From contig CAJMNO010000004.1 in assembly GCA_905214865.1 (NCBI GenBank), positions 78,396 to 142,395 on the forward strand: 64,000 nucleotides of DNA, given 5' to 3'. A model generated the notes under the pieces. It was given only the letters and a program-made list of their open reading frames with translations. It searched no databases and was not told where the DNA came from. Origin of the DNA: an uncultured bacterium. Lineage in GTDB: Bacteria > Actinomycetota > Coriobacteriia > Coriobacteriales > Atopobiaceae. A program made the translations under genes and the position numbers. Positions within the stretch are counted from its first letter, which is position 1. Each line of letters opens with the position of its first letter. This document shows, piece by piece, positions 35,058-43,458 of the stretch.

Positions 35058-35531
35058 CTAGTCGTGGGTCCATTCCATCTTCACGAAGGCGTCGTAGAAC
35101 TCGTCGACGGTCTTTGCGGCAAACAGCGGGTTGACCCACTCCGGCTTCTGGAAGTTGTGCATGAGAATCTGAAGCAGCTCGATGTGCTCTCCCGGATCCT
35201 TGAAGCCAAGCATGCAGACCAGCTTGACGTCGAACTTGTTGTCCGGGTCGGACATGTCCCCCCAGGGAACCGTGTGCAGCAGTCGCACCGGTGCGATGAA
35301 GGGCTTGATGATGGCGGTCGCCATGGTGTGCGGGATGGCGATGGGATACGGGTCCACGGGAAGCGCCGTGGGGTACTCCGCCTCGCGCTGCTTGATGGTG
35401 GGGAGGTACTGGTCGTTCACGTACCCCTTCTCGAGGAAGCGCGCCCCCATCACGTCAAACACCTGCTCGTAGTTGTCGACGTCGAGGTCGATCTCTGCGA
35501 GCTCGCGCATGATGATCTCTTTTCCTAGCAT
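35058..35531 (-). CDS. PTS EIIA component, fructose/mannitol-like type
   Basis: The 157-residue protein is a GatA/fructose-type EIIA with H68 in IAIPHTM as the site phosphorylated by HPr. The first gene of the structural operon, it has GGGAGGAGG five bases before the ATG. Its upstream 285 bp hold nested dyads and the terminator of the regulator gene. It is related in fold to the C-terminal domain of the neighbouring PRD regulator. Confidence 0.92.
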   Translation of the reverse strand: MLGKEIIMRELAEIDLDVDNYEQVFDVMGARFLEKGYVNDQYLPTIKQREAEYPTALPVDPYPIAIPHTMATAIIKPFIAPVRLLHTVPWGDMSDPDNKFDVKLVCMLGFKDPGEHIELLQILMHNFQKPEWVNPLFAAKTVDEFYDAFVKMEWTHD

Positions 35532-35608
35532 CTATCCTCCTCCCGAGGCTCCTGGGGCCTTGACCGGCCCAATCCCTCATGTCGATGTAGATTCTATGGG
35601 CCACAAAC

Positions 35609-35676
35609 TCTGCACACTAGTGAAAGGTGCTTCACACAACCGTGCAGACATGTGATCTGTTTAGTTTCTTTCACTA
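35609..35676 (-). promoter_or_regulatory. Nested dyads upstream of PTS operon (probable operator)
   Basis: Three inverted repeats interlock: TCTGCAC/GTGCAGA (35609-35615, 35642-35648), TAGTGAAAG/CTTTCACTA (35618-35626, 35668-35676) and GTGAA/TTCAC (35620-35624, 35631-35635). The stretch is AT-rich for this genome. A similar dyad, GTGGAAAGGCTTTCAC, lies upstream of the PRD regulator gene, so both may bind that regulator. Confidence 0.5.
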
Positions 35677-35760
35677 TGTTTGAAGCGTTTTCCTCCAAGT
35701 TGTTTAAGCAGGTAGCACGCCCATTCGTGCGAATGTCGGTGGAATATGCCATTGACCGAT

Positions 35761-35793
35761 AAAAAATGACCGCACGCCGAGACATGCGGTCAT
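35761..35793 (-). terminator. Rho-independent terminator of the PRD regulator gene
   Basis: On the minus strand ATGACCGCA pairs with TGCGGTCAT around a ten-base loop and is followed by six T. It starts about 24 bp after the regulator stop and separates it from the PTS operon. Confidence 0.88.
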
Positions 35794-35816
35794 ATATATG
35801 TGTTTTTAAACTTTCT

Positions 35817-37961
35817 CTAGCTGATGAGCTGAAACTCGCAGGTCTCTATGATCCGCGATGCCTCCTCGGGCGTCCTTGCCGCCCGGAGCTCGTTGAGGAA
35901 GGGGATCCCCGGCTTCGACACCATGTCGATGAGGTCCGCGAAGGCACGCAGGTGCGTCTTGCGGTCCACGGCGCTCAGGGTGAACACGAACTCGATGGGG
36001 TCGTTCTCCTCGCTCCCAAAGTCGACGGGCCTGGCAAGGCGGACCATGCTCATGCCCATCTTTATCGTCCCGTTCTCGGGCGAGCTGTGCGGAATGGCGA
36101 CGCCGGGGGACAGCGCCATGTAGGGCCCGTACTTCTCGACGTCCTCCACCATCGCCTCGACGTAGCGCTCCTCCACATAGCCCATCTCGAGGAGCGGGCG
36201 GGCCGACTCGCGTATGGCGTCTCGCCAGTCGCCGGCCTCGACGTCGAGCCTCACGTGACTGGGCGGGAGCAGCTGGTGCAGGTAGGGCGCGATGATCTGG
36301 TCCTCAAGCTGCTGGGCCTCGCGGAAGTAGCGACGGACCTCGAGCCTCAGCTCCTTGAGGAGCTCCTCGTCGCCAGGCGCCTTGCGCCGGACGATGGGCT
36401 CGATCCTCTCCAGCAGGCCCTGGGCGGTGAAGTTCTCGGGGCTGTCGTCCAGGACGCGGTCGGACAACGAGACGATGCTCCCGAGCTTCTCGTGGATCCG
36501 CCGGTACTCCCGGTCGTTCATGGGAAGCCTGATGACCACCGACTCCACGGGGCAGTTCTCGAGCGGCACGGTGGATATGACCAGGTCGGTCCTGTACGTG
36601 TCGATGTAGGGGACGTCGTGGACCGGCATGACCTTAACGATCCTGATGTCAAAGCGCCCGCGCAGCTCCTCGGCGAGGAGCTGAGACGTCCCCACTCCCC
36701 CGTCGCACACCACGACGACGCGAGGGCGGACGCCCCTGTTCTTCCTCCGCTCGAGGGCAGCGCAGATGTGGAGGGCCACGTACATGGTCTCGATGGGCGT
36801 GATCTCGCGCCCCGCAAACTCCTCCAGAATGTCCAGGTTCTTCCGCACGGCGGCGAGGACGATGGGTTGGTCCTCCACGACCTCCTGCAGCACCGGGTTC
36901 TCGGGGAAGTGCGAGGGCTCGGTGGTGAACATGGACTCAAGGTGGTTGGAGAGGTACTCAAACAGGTCGTAGTCGCCGTTGAGGTCGACACCGATCTCCT
37001 CCGAGATGCAGCGGATGAAGATCCTCGTTATCTTCTGCACCTGGAGGTCGTCGAGGCTGAACTGCTGGTCCCCGTGAAAGCGGAGCGACCTCAGGAGGTT
37101 GGAGAAGAACGCCACCTCGCCCTCGCCCAGCTCCACGCCGCAGTACTGCGACACGTAGGCGACGACGTTCTTCTCAAAGTCGCCAGCGCTGCGGCCGTCG
37201 CGGGCGTCGCCGCGCGTCTCTCCCTCCTCCAGGCGCTTGCCCTGCCTGCTCCTCATCACGCTGATGCACAGGGCGTTGGTCGCCTTGCGGAACGTGGAGT
37301 CCGGCATGAAGAGCCCGAAGGCGTGGCACTGCTCGTTGAGGATCTTCTTCACCACGATCGCGTCGTCGCGGATGGACGAGTGCTCGGGAAAGTGCAGCCA
37401 CTGCTCCACGATGGGCGTCTTGTCGTCGAGGAAGTTGACCAGGAAGGTGCGCCTGAGCCCCTCGGGACCAGAGACCCTGAGGCCACGGCTGGGCTTGGAC
37501 TCCACCTCGAGGCCGGCGTCCCGCACGATCTGCTTCATGCCGTCGAGGTCGTTGAGGATGGAGGCACGGCTCACCGAGAAGCGCTCGGCGATGTCCGCGA
37601 GCGTGACGTATGAGGTGGCGCCGACCAGGATTGCCGCACCCAGCGACTTGCGCTCGTCGCTCGACATCTTGTACGTGACGTTGTCGCGCACGGGCAGGAG
37701 CCCCTCGGCACGCTGGAAGTCGTCCGGAAGGATGATGACCCCACCCGGGCCAAGGCGTATCTCGCCTATGGAGGTCTCGGCGAGGAACCGGTTGAGGGAC
37801 TTGATGTCGTTGCGGATGGTCCTCTCGGAGACGTCAAACTCCCCCGCAAGGCTCCCGAGCGAGCAGTCGTCGGAAGACCTGGAAAGCCTGTGCACTATCT
37901 GGACGGTCCGTTCATTCACTTGGGCACACATCCCTAGGGCGTGATTTCGGACAAGGAGCAT
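35817..37961 (-). CDS. PRD-domain transcriptional activator (BglG/MtlR type)
   Basis: The protein of up to 714 residues has an N-terminal HTH (about 17-60), a second HTH (SVTLADIAERFSVSRASILNDL-like region near 118-140, key residues only), two PTS regulation domains (about 200-420), an EIIB-like domain with VVVCDGGVGTSQLL, and a C-terminal EIIA-like domain with VAIPHSS. Such proteins are switched by phosphorylation from HPr and EIIB. It is upstream of, and co-directional with, the PTS operon it most likely activates. The start is uncertain: ATG 37961, or GTG 37919 just before the HTH. Confidence 0.92.
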   Translation of the reverse strand: MLLVRNHALGMCAQVNERTVQIVHRLSRSSDDCSLGSLAGEFDVSERTIRNDIKSLNRFLAETSIGEIRLGPGGVIILPDDFQRAEGLLPVRDNVTYKMSSDERKSLGAAILVGATSYVTLADIAERFSVSRASILNDLDGMKQIVRDAGLEVESKPSRGLRVSGPEGLRRTFLVNFLDDKTPIVEQWLHFPEHSSIRDDAIVVKKILNEQCHAFGLFMPDSTFRKATNALCISVMRSRQGKRLEEGETRGDARDGRSAGDFEKNVVAYVSQYCGVELGEGEVAFFSNLLRSLRFHGDQQFSLDDLQVQKITRIFIRCISEEIGVDLNGDYDLFEYLSNHLESMFTTEPSHFPENPVLQEVVEDQPIVLAAVRKNLDILEEFAGREITPIETMYVALHICAALERRKNRGVRPRVVVVCDGGVGTSQLLAEELRGRFDIRIVKVMPVHDVPYIDTYRTDLVISTVPLENCPVESVVIRLPMNDREYRRIHEKLGSIVSLSDRVLDDSPENFTAQGLLERIEPIVRRKAPGDEELLKELRLEVRRYFREAQQLEDQIIAPYLHQLLPPSHVRLDVEAGDWRDAIRESARPLLEMGYVEERYVEAMVEDVEKYGPYMALSPGVAIPHSSPENGTIKMGMSMVRLARPVDFGSEENDPIEFVFTLSAVDRKTHLRAFADLIDMVSKPGIPFLNELRAARTPEEASRIIETCEFQLIS

Positions 37962-38335
37962 GCGGCCAATGCGAAGGGAGGCACCAAAAGGGTGCCGACT
38001 GACCTCATGGTAGTTCTCAACCCTAGCCCCATGGAACGGGCTGAAACAGTGGAAAGGCTTTCACGGGCAGTTGAAGCGCTTTGGGACAAGCGCGAGGTCC
38101 TGGGCTTGGCAAGAGGGGCGTGGCATCCGGGCAATTGTCGCATCCGCCGCGCGATTGGGTCAATTCTCGTCCAAGGGAGGTGCGCTCGAACGGCATCGTA
38201 TGACCGGGGACGGTCCAAGGGCAAGGCAACGCGTCCCGAGGACACGTGACGCGACGTAAGGGCATGGCCAGGCGAGAGGGGCGGCCACCGTTGCCGCCTC
38301 CGATTGCGAGGGACGCGATGCCGACGGGATCGGTG
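37962..38335. other. 374-bp gap upstream of the PRD regulator
   Basis: No gene is supported. It should hold the regulator promoter (minus strand). GGCACC/GGGTGCC forms a small dyad near 37979-37996, and the dyad at 38049-38064 is listed separately. The rest to 38335, behind the HAD gene stop, shows nothing clear. Confidence 0.5.
38049..38064. promoter_or_regulatory. GTGGAAAG/CTTTCAC dyad upstream of PRD regulator
   Basis: GTGGAAAGGCTTTCAC is an imperfect palindrome whose arms match the GTGAAAG/CTTTCAC arms before the PTS operon. Shared arms at two promoters suggest autoregulation by the PRD protein. Confidence 0.4.
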
Positions 38336-39187
38336 TCAGCACATGAAGGCGGGATCCTCTCCCCTGGCTGTGGAATCGACAATCTGGAGCAGGGCGTCGG
38401 CGACCGAGTCGTCAGCAGCCGGGCCGATGTGCCAGCGCGCCGCGTCGCGCACCGCCACGGAGGCGTTGGCGACGGCGACCGAGTTGGGGACGGACTCGAT
38501 CATGGCGAGGTCGTTCTCGGAGTCGCCGAACACCGCCACCTGGTCGATGGGGATGCCCAGCTCGCGGGCGATCAGCCGCACGCCGTCGCCCTTGTCCCAT
38601 CCGGCGACGTTCACGTCGATGACGCGGGCCGTGAGGCTGGGGAGCACGAACGAGAGCTCGGGCACCTCGCGGCGGAGCAGGTCGCGCACCTCCACCATCT
38701 GGCGTCGGTCGCACGAGCACTGCACGTTCGCCTTCACGTGCCCGCCCGGCTCCACGCGCGCCGCCGTGCCGCAGACGCTCCTGCCCCAGGTGTCGGGGGG
38801 ATTCTCCCCCACGCTCTGCGGGCGGGAGGTGACGAGGCGGGCCGGCTCCTCCCCCCTCTGGTCGTAGATGGCGAGCCAGGCGGGAACGCCGGCGCCGTCC
38901 AGGACGTCCGCCACGCGCTGGAGAAGGTCGCTCGCCATCGAGATGACCTTGACCGTCTCGCCGTCTATGCGGATCACCTGGCCGTTTGCGAAGGCCCCCG
39001 TCGCGCAGCAGCGCGGGTCGCCGCCGAGCATCCAACCCATGGCGGAGGGGAGCCGCCCGGTGACCGGGCCAAACTCCAGGCCCGCGTCCAGCATGCGGTG
39101 GATGGCGGAGAGGGCCTTGGGGCTCGCCCCATCCGCGCCAAAGGGGATGAGCGTGTCGTCGAGGTCGGTGAGAGCGAGCCTGATCAT
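38336..39187 (-). CDS. HAD-superfamily hydrolase, Cof type (paralogue)
   Basis: The 283-residue protein has HAD motif I DLDDTLIPFG, motif II GPVTGRLPS, the lysine in GWDKGDGVRLI and motif IV FGDSENDLAMI, with a Cof-type cap. It is a probable phosphatase of sugar phosphates. It is related to the gene at 24488-25354 along the whole length. It is near the sugar PTS regulator, so a role in removing excess sugar phosphate is possible. It begins with ATG at 39187. Confidence 0.88.
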   Translation of the reverse strand: MIRLALTDLDDTLIPFGADGASPKALSAIHRMLDAGLEFGPVTGRLPSAMGWMLGGDPRCCATGAFANGQVIRIDGETVKVISMASDLLQRVADVLDGAGVPAWLAIYDQRGEEPARLVTSRPQSVGENPPDTWGRSVCGTAARVEPGGHVKANVQCSCDRRQMVEVRDLLRREVPELSFVLPSLTARVIDVNVAGWDKGDGVRLIARELGIPIDQVAVFGDSENDLAMIESVPNSVAVANASVAVRDAARWHIGPAADDSVADALLQIVDSTARGEDPAFMC

Positions 39188-39300
39188 GAGGGGCCTTCCG
39201 TCGCTTGGGATTACGGGGCACGGGGCCCCAACCGCAACACCCTACCGCACCGACGGCATGCACCGATAGTGGCAAACGTCTCACGAGATGCAGACGAAAG

Positions 39301-39331
39301 CGCCCCCGGGCGCGAGGTGCGCTCGGGGGCG
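39301..39331 (-). terminator. Hairpin after flavin oxidoreductase gene
   Basis: CGCCCCCG and CGGGGGCG pair, with an inner GCGC/GCGC extension, 20 bp downstream of the oxidoreductase stop on the minus strand. CTTTCG follows. A probable weak intrinsic terminator. Confidence 0.6.
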
Positions 39332-39351
39332 TAATCATAACCTTGCAATGA

Positions 39352-40704
39352 CTACTTCTGCGGAAGCAGGGGGATGAGGAGGCTCAGGAGCCCCTGGGAC
39401 TCGGTGGGGAAGGTGAAGACCATGCTCCCCAGCTCGGTGGCGGTCATGCGACGGTTGATGACCATCGTCGCAAGGTCGGCCCACACGCCTGCGTCCTGCC
39501 CATAGAATGCCGCGCCAACAAGGTAGCCATCCCCGTCGAACACGAAGGAGAACTCCGCGTCCGCCTCGTTCTTCGCCTCGAACAGGAGTCGCTTGCCGTA
39601 CTCCACGACCTCGACGCGATACTTGTCTGGCTCGGCCTGCGCCTGAGCAAGCGTGACTCCGACCTGGGAGATGCGTGGCAGGGTGAACACCAGGTTGGGG
39701 ATGGCGGGGTAGCTAATGGGGTTGGGATTGACGCCAAGGATCTGAGTGGCGATGTAGTTGGACTCAAAGGTCGCCGTGGGAGTGAGCTTGGGAATCCGCT
39801 TGCAGACGCAGTCGCCCGACGCATAGATGTTGGGTACGCTCGTCCGCATGTGGTCGTCCACCGCGATGCCGCGAGAGGAGAACTCGACTCCCACGTCCTC
39901 CAGCCCCAGCCCCTCGACGTTGGGGGTGCGGCCCGTTGCCTCAAGCACGTAGTCGGTCTGGAAGGAGTCTCCGCCTACCAGGTTGACGAGATACGCGTCT
40001 CCATCCCGCTGGACTGACGCAACGCTCTGGTTGAACAGGAACTCGACCCCCTCGCCCTCCATCTTGGCAACCACGCGGTCCACGTACCGCTCCGGATACA
40101 TTCTGAGCACCCGGTCGCCCCTCTGGATGACCTTTACCTGCGAGCCCATCTTGGCAGCGATGGAGGCGAACTCCATGGAGATGATCCCGCCTCCAACGAA
40201 GGCGATGCGACGGGGGAACGACTCGACGTCGAGGAAGTCCCTGGAGTCGTGCACGAATTCCTTGCCCGGGATGTCCTGCCTCATGGGACGCTCGCCAGTG
40301 CCCAGGACGAGGTAGTCGGAGGTCACGCGCTTGCCATCCACGTCCACGGTGTGGGCGTCAACGAGCCTGCCGTGCCCATGAAGAACCTCCATGCCCGACT
40401 TGGCGAACATGCCCTCCATCACCTGGTTGAGCGGGGAGATGACCTGCTTTTTGTACGCCATGAGCTTGGTCCAGTCCACGGCGGGGACATCGTCGACGCC
40501 CAGCCCGCGATACCTCTCGAGCCCGTCGATGAGCTCAAACGGGGTGTCGAGGAGAATCTTTGCGTTGCAACCGTAGTTGGTGCAGGTACCGCCGACGACG
40601 CCCTCCTCCACGAAGGCGACCCTCTTGCCCGCCTTGAGCAAGATGAGCGCAGCGTGCCAGCTCGCATGGCCGGCGCCAACGAACAGAACGTCGTAATCGT
40701 ACAT
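39352..40704 (-). CDS. FAD/NAD(P) disulfide oxidoreductase lacking the usual His-Glu pair
   Basis: The 450-residue protein has the class I disulfide-reductase plan: FAD site VLFVGAGHASWHAA, redox cysteines C41 and C46 in GTCTNYGCNAK, NAD(P) site FVGGGIISMEFASI, FAD site 2 IYASGDC and a dimerisation domain. In lipoamide, glutathione and mercuric reductases that last domain carries an HPTxxE acid-base pair; here the place reads FTFPTES, so the histidine is phenylalanine. It therefore may reduce a non-disulfide substrate or need another base. GGGGAGAGGAG precedes the ATG at 40704. A palindrome overlaps its promoter. Confidence 0.85.
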   Translation of the reverse strand: MYDYDVLFVGAGHASWHAALILLKAGKRVAFVEEGVVGGTCTNYGCNAKILLDTPFELIDGLERYRGLGVDDVPAVDWTKLMAYKKQVISPLNQVMEGMFAKSGMEVLHGHGRLVDAHTVDVDGKRVTSDYLVLGTGERPMRQDIPGKEFVHDSRDFLDVESFPRRIAFVGGGIISMEFASIAAKMGSQVKVIQRGDRVLRMYPERYVDRVVAKMEGEGVEFLFNQSVASVQRDGDAYLVNLVGGDSFQTDYVLEATGRTPNVEGLGLEDVGVEFSSRGIAVDDHMRTSVPNIYASGDCVCKRIPKLTPTATFESNYIATQILGVNPNPISYPAIPNLVFTLPRISQVGVTLAQAQAEPDKYRVEVVEYGKRLLFEAKNEADAEFSFVFDGDGYLVGAAFYGQDAGVWADLATMVINRRMTATELGSMVFTFPTESQGLLSLLIPLLPQK

Positions 40705-40757
40705 GGGGTCTCCTCTCCCCTCGCCCGGTACCGATCTGCCGGACATGTTATATTGCG

Positions 40758-40772
40758 CACAATTCAATTGTG
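40758..40772. promoter_or_regulatory. Perfect 15-bp palindrome over the oxidoreductase promoter
   Basis: CACAATT-C-AATTGTG lies about 54 bp before the start. On the minus strand a TATAAC -10-like hexamer follows closely, and TTGGAC lies upstream. The palindrome would place a MarR- or TetR-type repressor between -35 and -10. No such regulator gene is adjacent. Confidence 0.5.
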
Positions 40773-40815
40773 TCCAATCTTTTTACCAAGTCAAGCATCC
40801 CTATTCGGGAGACAT

Positions 40816-40853
40816 GAAAAACGGGCGGACCGCCACATGGACGATCCGCCCGC
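40816..40853 (-). terminator. Intrinsic terminator of the ECF/DUF1893 operon
   Basis: On the minus strand CGGGCGGA pairs with TCCGCCCG around a 15-base loop and is followed by TTTTTC. It starts about 47 bp after the DUF1893 gene stop. Confidence 0.88.
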
Positions 40854-40899
40854 AGGAAAACGCGTAATAGGAGGGCCCCGGGCCTACCGCCTTGCGGTG

Positions 40900-41376
40900 C
40901 TACCCCCTCGCCGCGTTTGCGGCTGCCATGCGGCGCGCGCACGCCCAGATGGACTCGAGGGCGGAGCGGGGATCCTCCACGTCGTTGACGCTGGCGTCCA
41001 TGGGGCACTGCCCGTCTCGCCCGCGATTGAGGATGCGCGGCACGAGCTCGCCGTAGCTGGCCTGGATGCCATGCCCGCGCAGGACGCGCACGCCGTCCTC
41101 GCTCATCACGGGGGCGTAGACCGCCTTGGGCCGCAGCGTTGCGTACAGGAGCGCGGGCGCCTTGCCAACGACCTTGTCCGCGACGGAGAAGCCCTCCAGG
41201 CTCCCTCCCTCGCCGATGAGGGAGAGGAGCGGCCTCACGCCGCGCGCCTGGCTCAGCAGCGACTGGTCGCCGCGCACCGCCGCGAGCGTACACCCGCGTG
41301 CGAGGAGGAGCTCGCGGGCTCGTTCGAGGTCGTCTCCCCTGGGCTCCCCGCCCCCCTGCTCCGCAGCGCTACTCAT
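40900..41376 (-). CDS. DUF1893-domain protein
   Basis: The 158-residue protein matches DUF1893 from about residue 20: RGVRPLLSLIGEGG, FSVADKVVGKAPALLYA, VYAPVMSEDGVRVL and YGELVPRILNRGRDGQCPMD are its hallmarks. Function is unknown; the fold is cytidine-deaminase-like, but I see no full zinc-site pattern. Its ATG overlaps the stop of the ECF S-component gene by eight bases (ATGAGTAG), so the two proteins are made together. That link suggests it acts on, or senses, the imported compound. Confidence 0.82.
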   Translation of the reverse strand: MSSAAEQGGGEPRGDDLERARELLLARGCTLAAVRGDQSLLSQARGVRPLLSLIGEGGSLEGFSVADKVVGKAPALLYATLRPKAVYAPVMSEDGVRVLRGHGIQASYGELVPRILNRGRDGQCPMDASVNDVEDPRSALESIWACARRMAAANAARG

Positions 41377-41968
41377 CGAGGCCCCTGCGGGAGCGGCAGG
41401 CGAGGTCGACCACGAGGGGCAGGACCGTCCACTGCAGCACGAGCCCGGGCACGCCACGCACGATCACGGCTCCGACCGCCGAGAGGGTCGCCATCCCCAG
41501 GCCACCCGAGGCGAGGGCGAAGGCGACGAAGGTGGCGAGGACCGTCGCCCAGCCGCACGCCTGGGCAACAAGGACCTTGGCGACGGTCGGCATACGCCTG
41601 GGGGCCAGGAGGCCGCAGACGGCACCGCATACGGCGAGCTCGACGGTCACGTACGTCAGGGCGATGCCGGGGGCGGGCATGCCCGTGAGGGCAAGGCTCG
41701 TCAGCGGCGCGAGGACGCCCGCCACGCCACCGGCCACGGGACCTGCCAAAAGGCCGACCATGAACACCGGCAGGAACATGGGAAGGAAGGTCTGCCCGAT
41801 GGCACCCCCCACGCCCAGGGCGGCACCGGCAAGGTGGAACGCCTGCGGGAGCGCGACCCCCGCCACCACGGCAATCCCCGTCGCAACGGCGCGCGCGGAC
41901 GGCGTGCGCACCAGGGTCGGGGCGAGCGCGGCATCTGCGCCGCGGGATCCATTGTTGAATCCGAGCAT
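41369..41968 (-). CDS. ECF transporter S component (substrate unknown)
   Basis: The 199-residue membrane protein has about six helices with FLPMFLPVFMVGLLAGP and GVAGVLAPLTSLALTGMPAP, the pattern of ECF S components of the broad PF12822-like group. S components bind vitamins, metals or bases and use a shared energising module (EcfA/EcfT), which is not in this window. GGAGGT precedes the ATG at 41968. A LysR gene lies 73 bp upstream in the same direction, and the DUF1893 gene overlaps downstream. No riboswitch is visible in the short leader. Confidence 0.75.
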   Translation of the reverse strand: MLGFNNGSRGADAALAPTLVRTPSARAVATGIAVVAGVALPQAFHLAGAALGVGGAIGQTFLPMFLPVFMVGLLAGPVAGGVAGVLAPLTSLALTGMPAPGIALTYVTVELAVCGAVCGLLAPRRMPTVAKVLVAQACGWATVLATFVAFALASGGLGMATLSAVGAVIVRGVPGLVLQWTVLPLVVDLACRSRRGLDE

Positions 41969-42041
41969 TAGTACCTCCAAGGCTTTGGTTTGCGGAGACG
42001 GGCCGCCCCGCGGCGGCCAAGCGCCTCCCATGGCAGGTATT

Positions 42042-42998
42042 CTAGCGGGGCCCCGGCCCCTGCGGGGCGGGGGTGCCGTCCTCCTGCCCCTCTCCCCCGG
42101 CGTCGTTGCCGCAGTCCCCCTCGAACAGCTCGACGAACCTGCGACCCACGGGCGGCAGGTAGCGCCCCGACTTCCAGACCACCGCCATGCGCGTGACCAG
42201 GCTCTGGCAGTCGATGGGCAGGACGGCCGTACCCTCCTCGAGCCGGATGGTGTCCACGAACGACTCCGGCACCAGGGCCACGCCCATGCCGCGGGACGCC
42301 CACACGCAGGTGGTTCGCGCGTCGTCCGCCACGCACGAGAACGCGGGCTCCACCCCCGCCTCCTCAAAGCACGCCCGCAGCACCTGCTCAAACCTCCGGT
42401 AGATGGCGAGCGGCAGGCCCGCGAGCTCCGCCAGCTCGATGGGTCGGCCCGACTCGAGCCGTGAGGCATCCCGGGACGCGAGGCAGGGAGGGATCACGGC
42501 GACCATGCGCTCCGGGGCGGCGAAGCGGCACTCGAGCCCCTCCCGGGGGAACGGCGTGCGCACCACCCCCACGTCCACGATGCCACGACTCAGCATGTCG
42601 AGCACCTGGTACGTGTTGCCCTCGTGCAGCTGCAGGCCAACGCTGGGGAAGTCCGCGGCGAGCGAGCAGAGTGCGGGACCCGGCAGCTTGCCGCCCGAGG
42701 ACGAGATCACGCCCACGGAGAGGATTCCCGCCTCGCCGCTCCCGAACGTCTCCACCTCGTGCTTGGTTGCGGAGGTGAGGGCGAGGATCTGCCCCGCGCG
42801 GACGTAGAGCAGCTTGCCCGCCTCGGTGAGCTCCGCTGTGCGCGGTCCACGCTCCACCAGCTTGGTCCCCAGCTCGCGCTCGAGCTGCTGCAGCTCGTAC
42901 GAGAGGGGCGGCTGCGTGATGTGGAGGCGGCGGGCGGCAGCCGTGAGCTGGTGCTCCTCCGCAATGGCGACAAAGTACTCGAGCTGTCGAAGGTTCAT
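42042..42998 (-). CDS. LysR-family regulator
   Basis: The 318-residue protein has a typical N-terminal HTH (EYFVAIAEEHQLTAAARRL, then TQPPLSYELQQLE) and a CysB-like effector domain with AILSVGVISSSGG and IVDVGVVRTPF. The N-terminal sequence is closest to regulators such as YwqM/CitR. It lies 73 bp before the ECF S-component gene on the same strand, so it may regulate that operon from within or be read through into it. The last 20 residues are a low-complexity Gly/Pro tail. Confidence 0.88.
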   Translation of the reverse strand: MNLRQLEYFVAIAEEHQLTAAARRLHITQPPLSYELQQLERELGTKLVERGPRTAELTEAGKLLYVRAGQILALTSATKHEVETFGSGEAGILSVGVISSSGGKLPGPALCSLAADFPSVGLQLHEGNTYQVLDMLSRGIVDVGVVRTPFPREGLECRFAAPERMVAVIPPCLASRDASRLESGRPIELAELAGLPLAIYRRFEQVLRACFEEAGVEPAFSCVADDARTTCVWASRGMGVALVPESFVDTIRLEEGTAVLPIDCQSLVTRMAVVWKSGRYLPPVGRRFVELFEGDCGNDAGGEGQEDGTPAPQGPGPR

Positions 42999-43458
42999 CC
43001 TCGCTCCTCGGTCAGACGCCAGGGCACCAGCCGCGACGCACGCCGCGGGAGGCCTCGGCCGGCGCCGTCGCGGGGCGGGCCGACCGTCGCCTCGATTCTA
43101 CCCCGCCACCACGCGCATCCGGGGAGACGGGCATGCGCCGTCAGCGGCCAGGGGCTTCTCCCCCATACCGAGCAATCGCCGCCTTGGTTCGAACTATGAT
43201 TTTTCATGGTTCAAGGATGTTCGAAATTTTCCGAATTCCACGCATGTCGCTGCCAGCGGTTGGCATGAAGCCGATACGGGCTTCGAACTTCACCCAACCG
43301 TCACGCCACAGGCACCGAATACGGGAGCTGGACTGCCGTTTGGAGCGATATTCTCGCCGTTCGATTGACTGTTCGCACAACCCAGTCGGACGGACGGCGA
43401 ACACTGCGTAGGAATGCTAGATTATAGGGTGATAAATGAATTGGCCGGGGAGGTCGTT
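42999..43458. other. 460-bp divergent gap with AT-rich regulatory DNA
   Basis: Between the LysR gene and the small plus-strand gene there is no supported gene. From about 43180 the DNA is much richer in A+T than its surroundings. It holds GAACTATGA (43191-43199) and TCATGGTTC (43204-43212), a nine-bp dyad with one mismatch and a TTTT loop, and several TTCGAA-like words. It probably carries the promoters. Confidence 0.5.
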
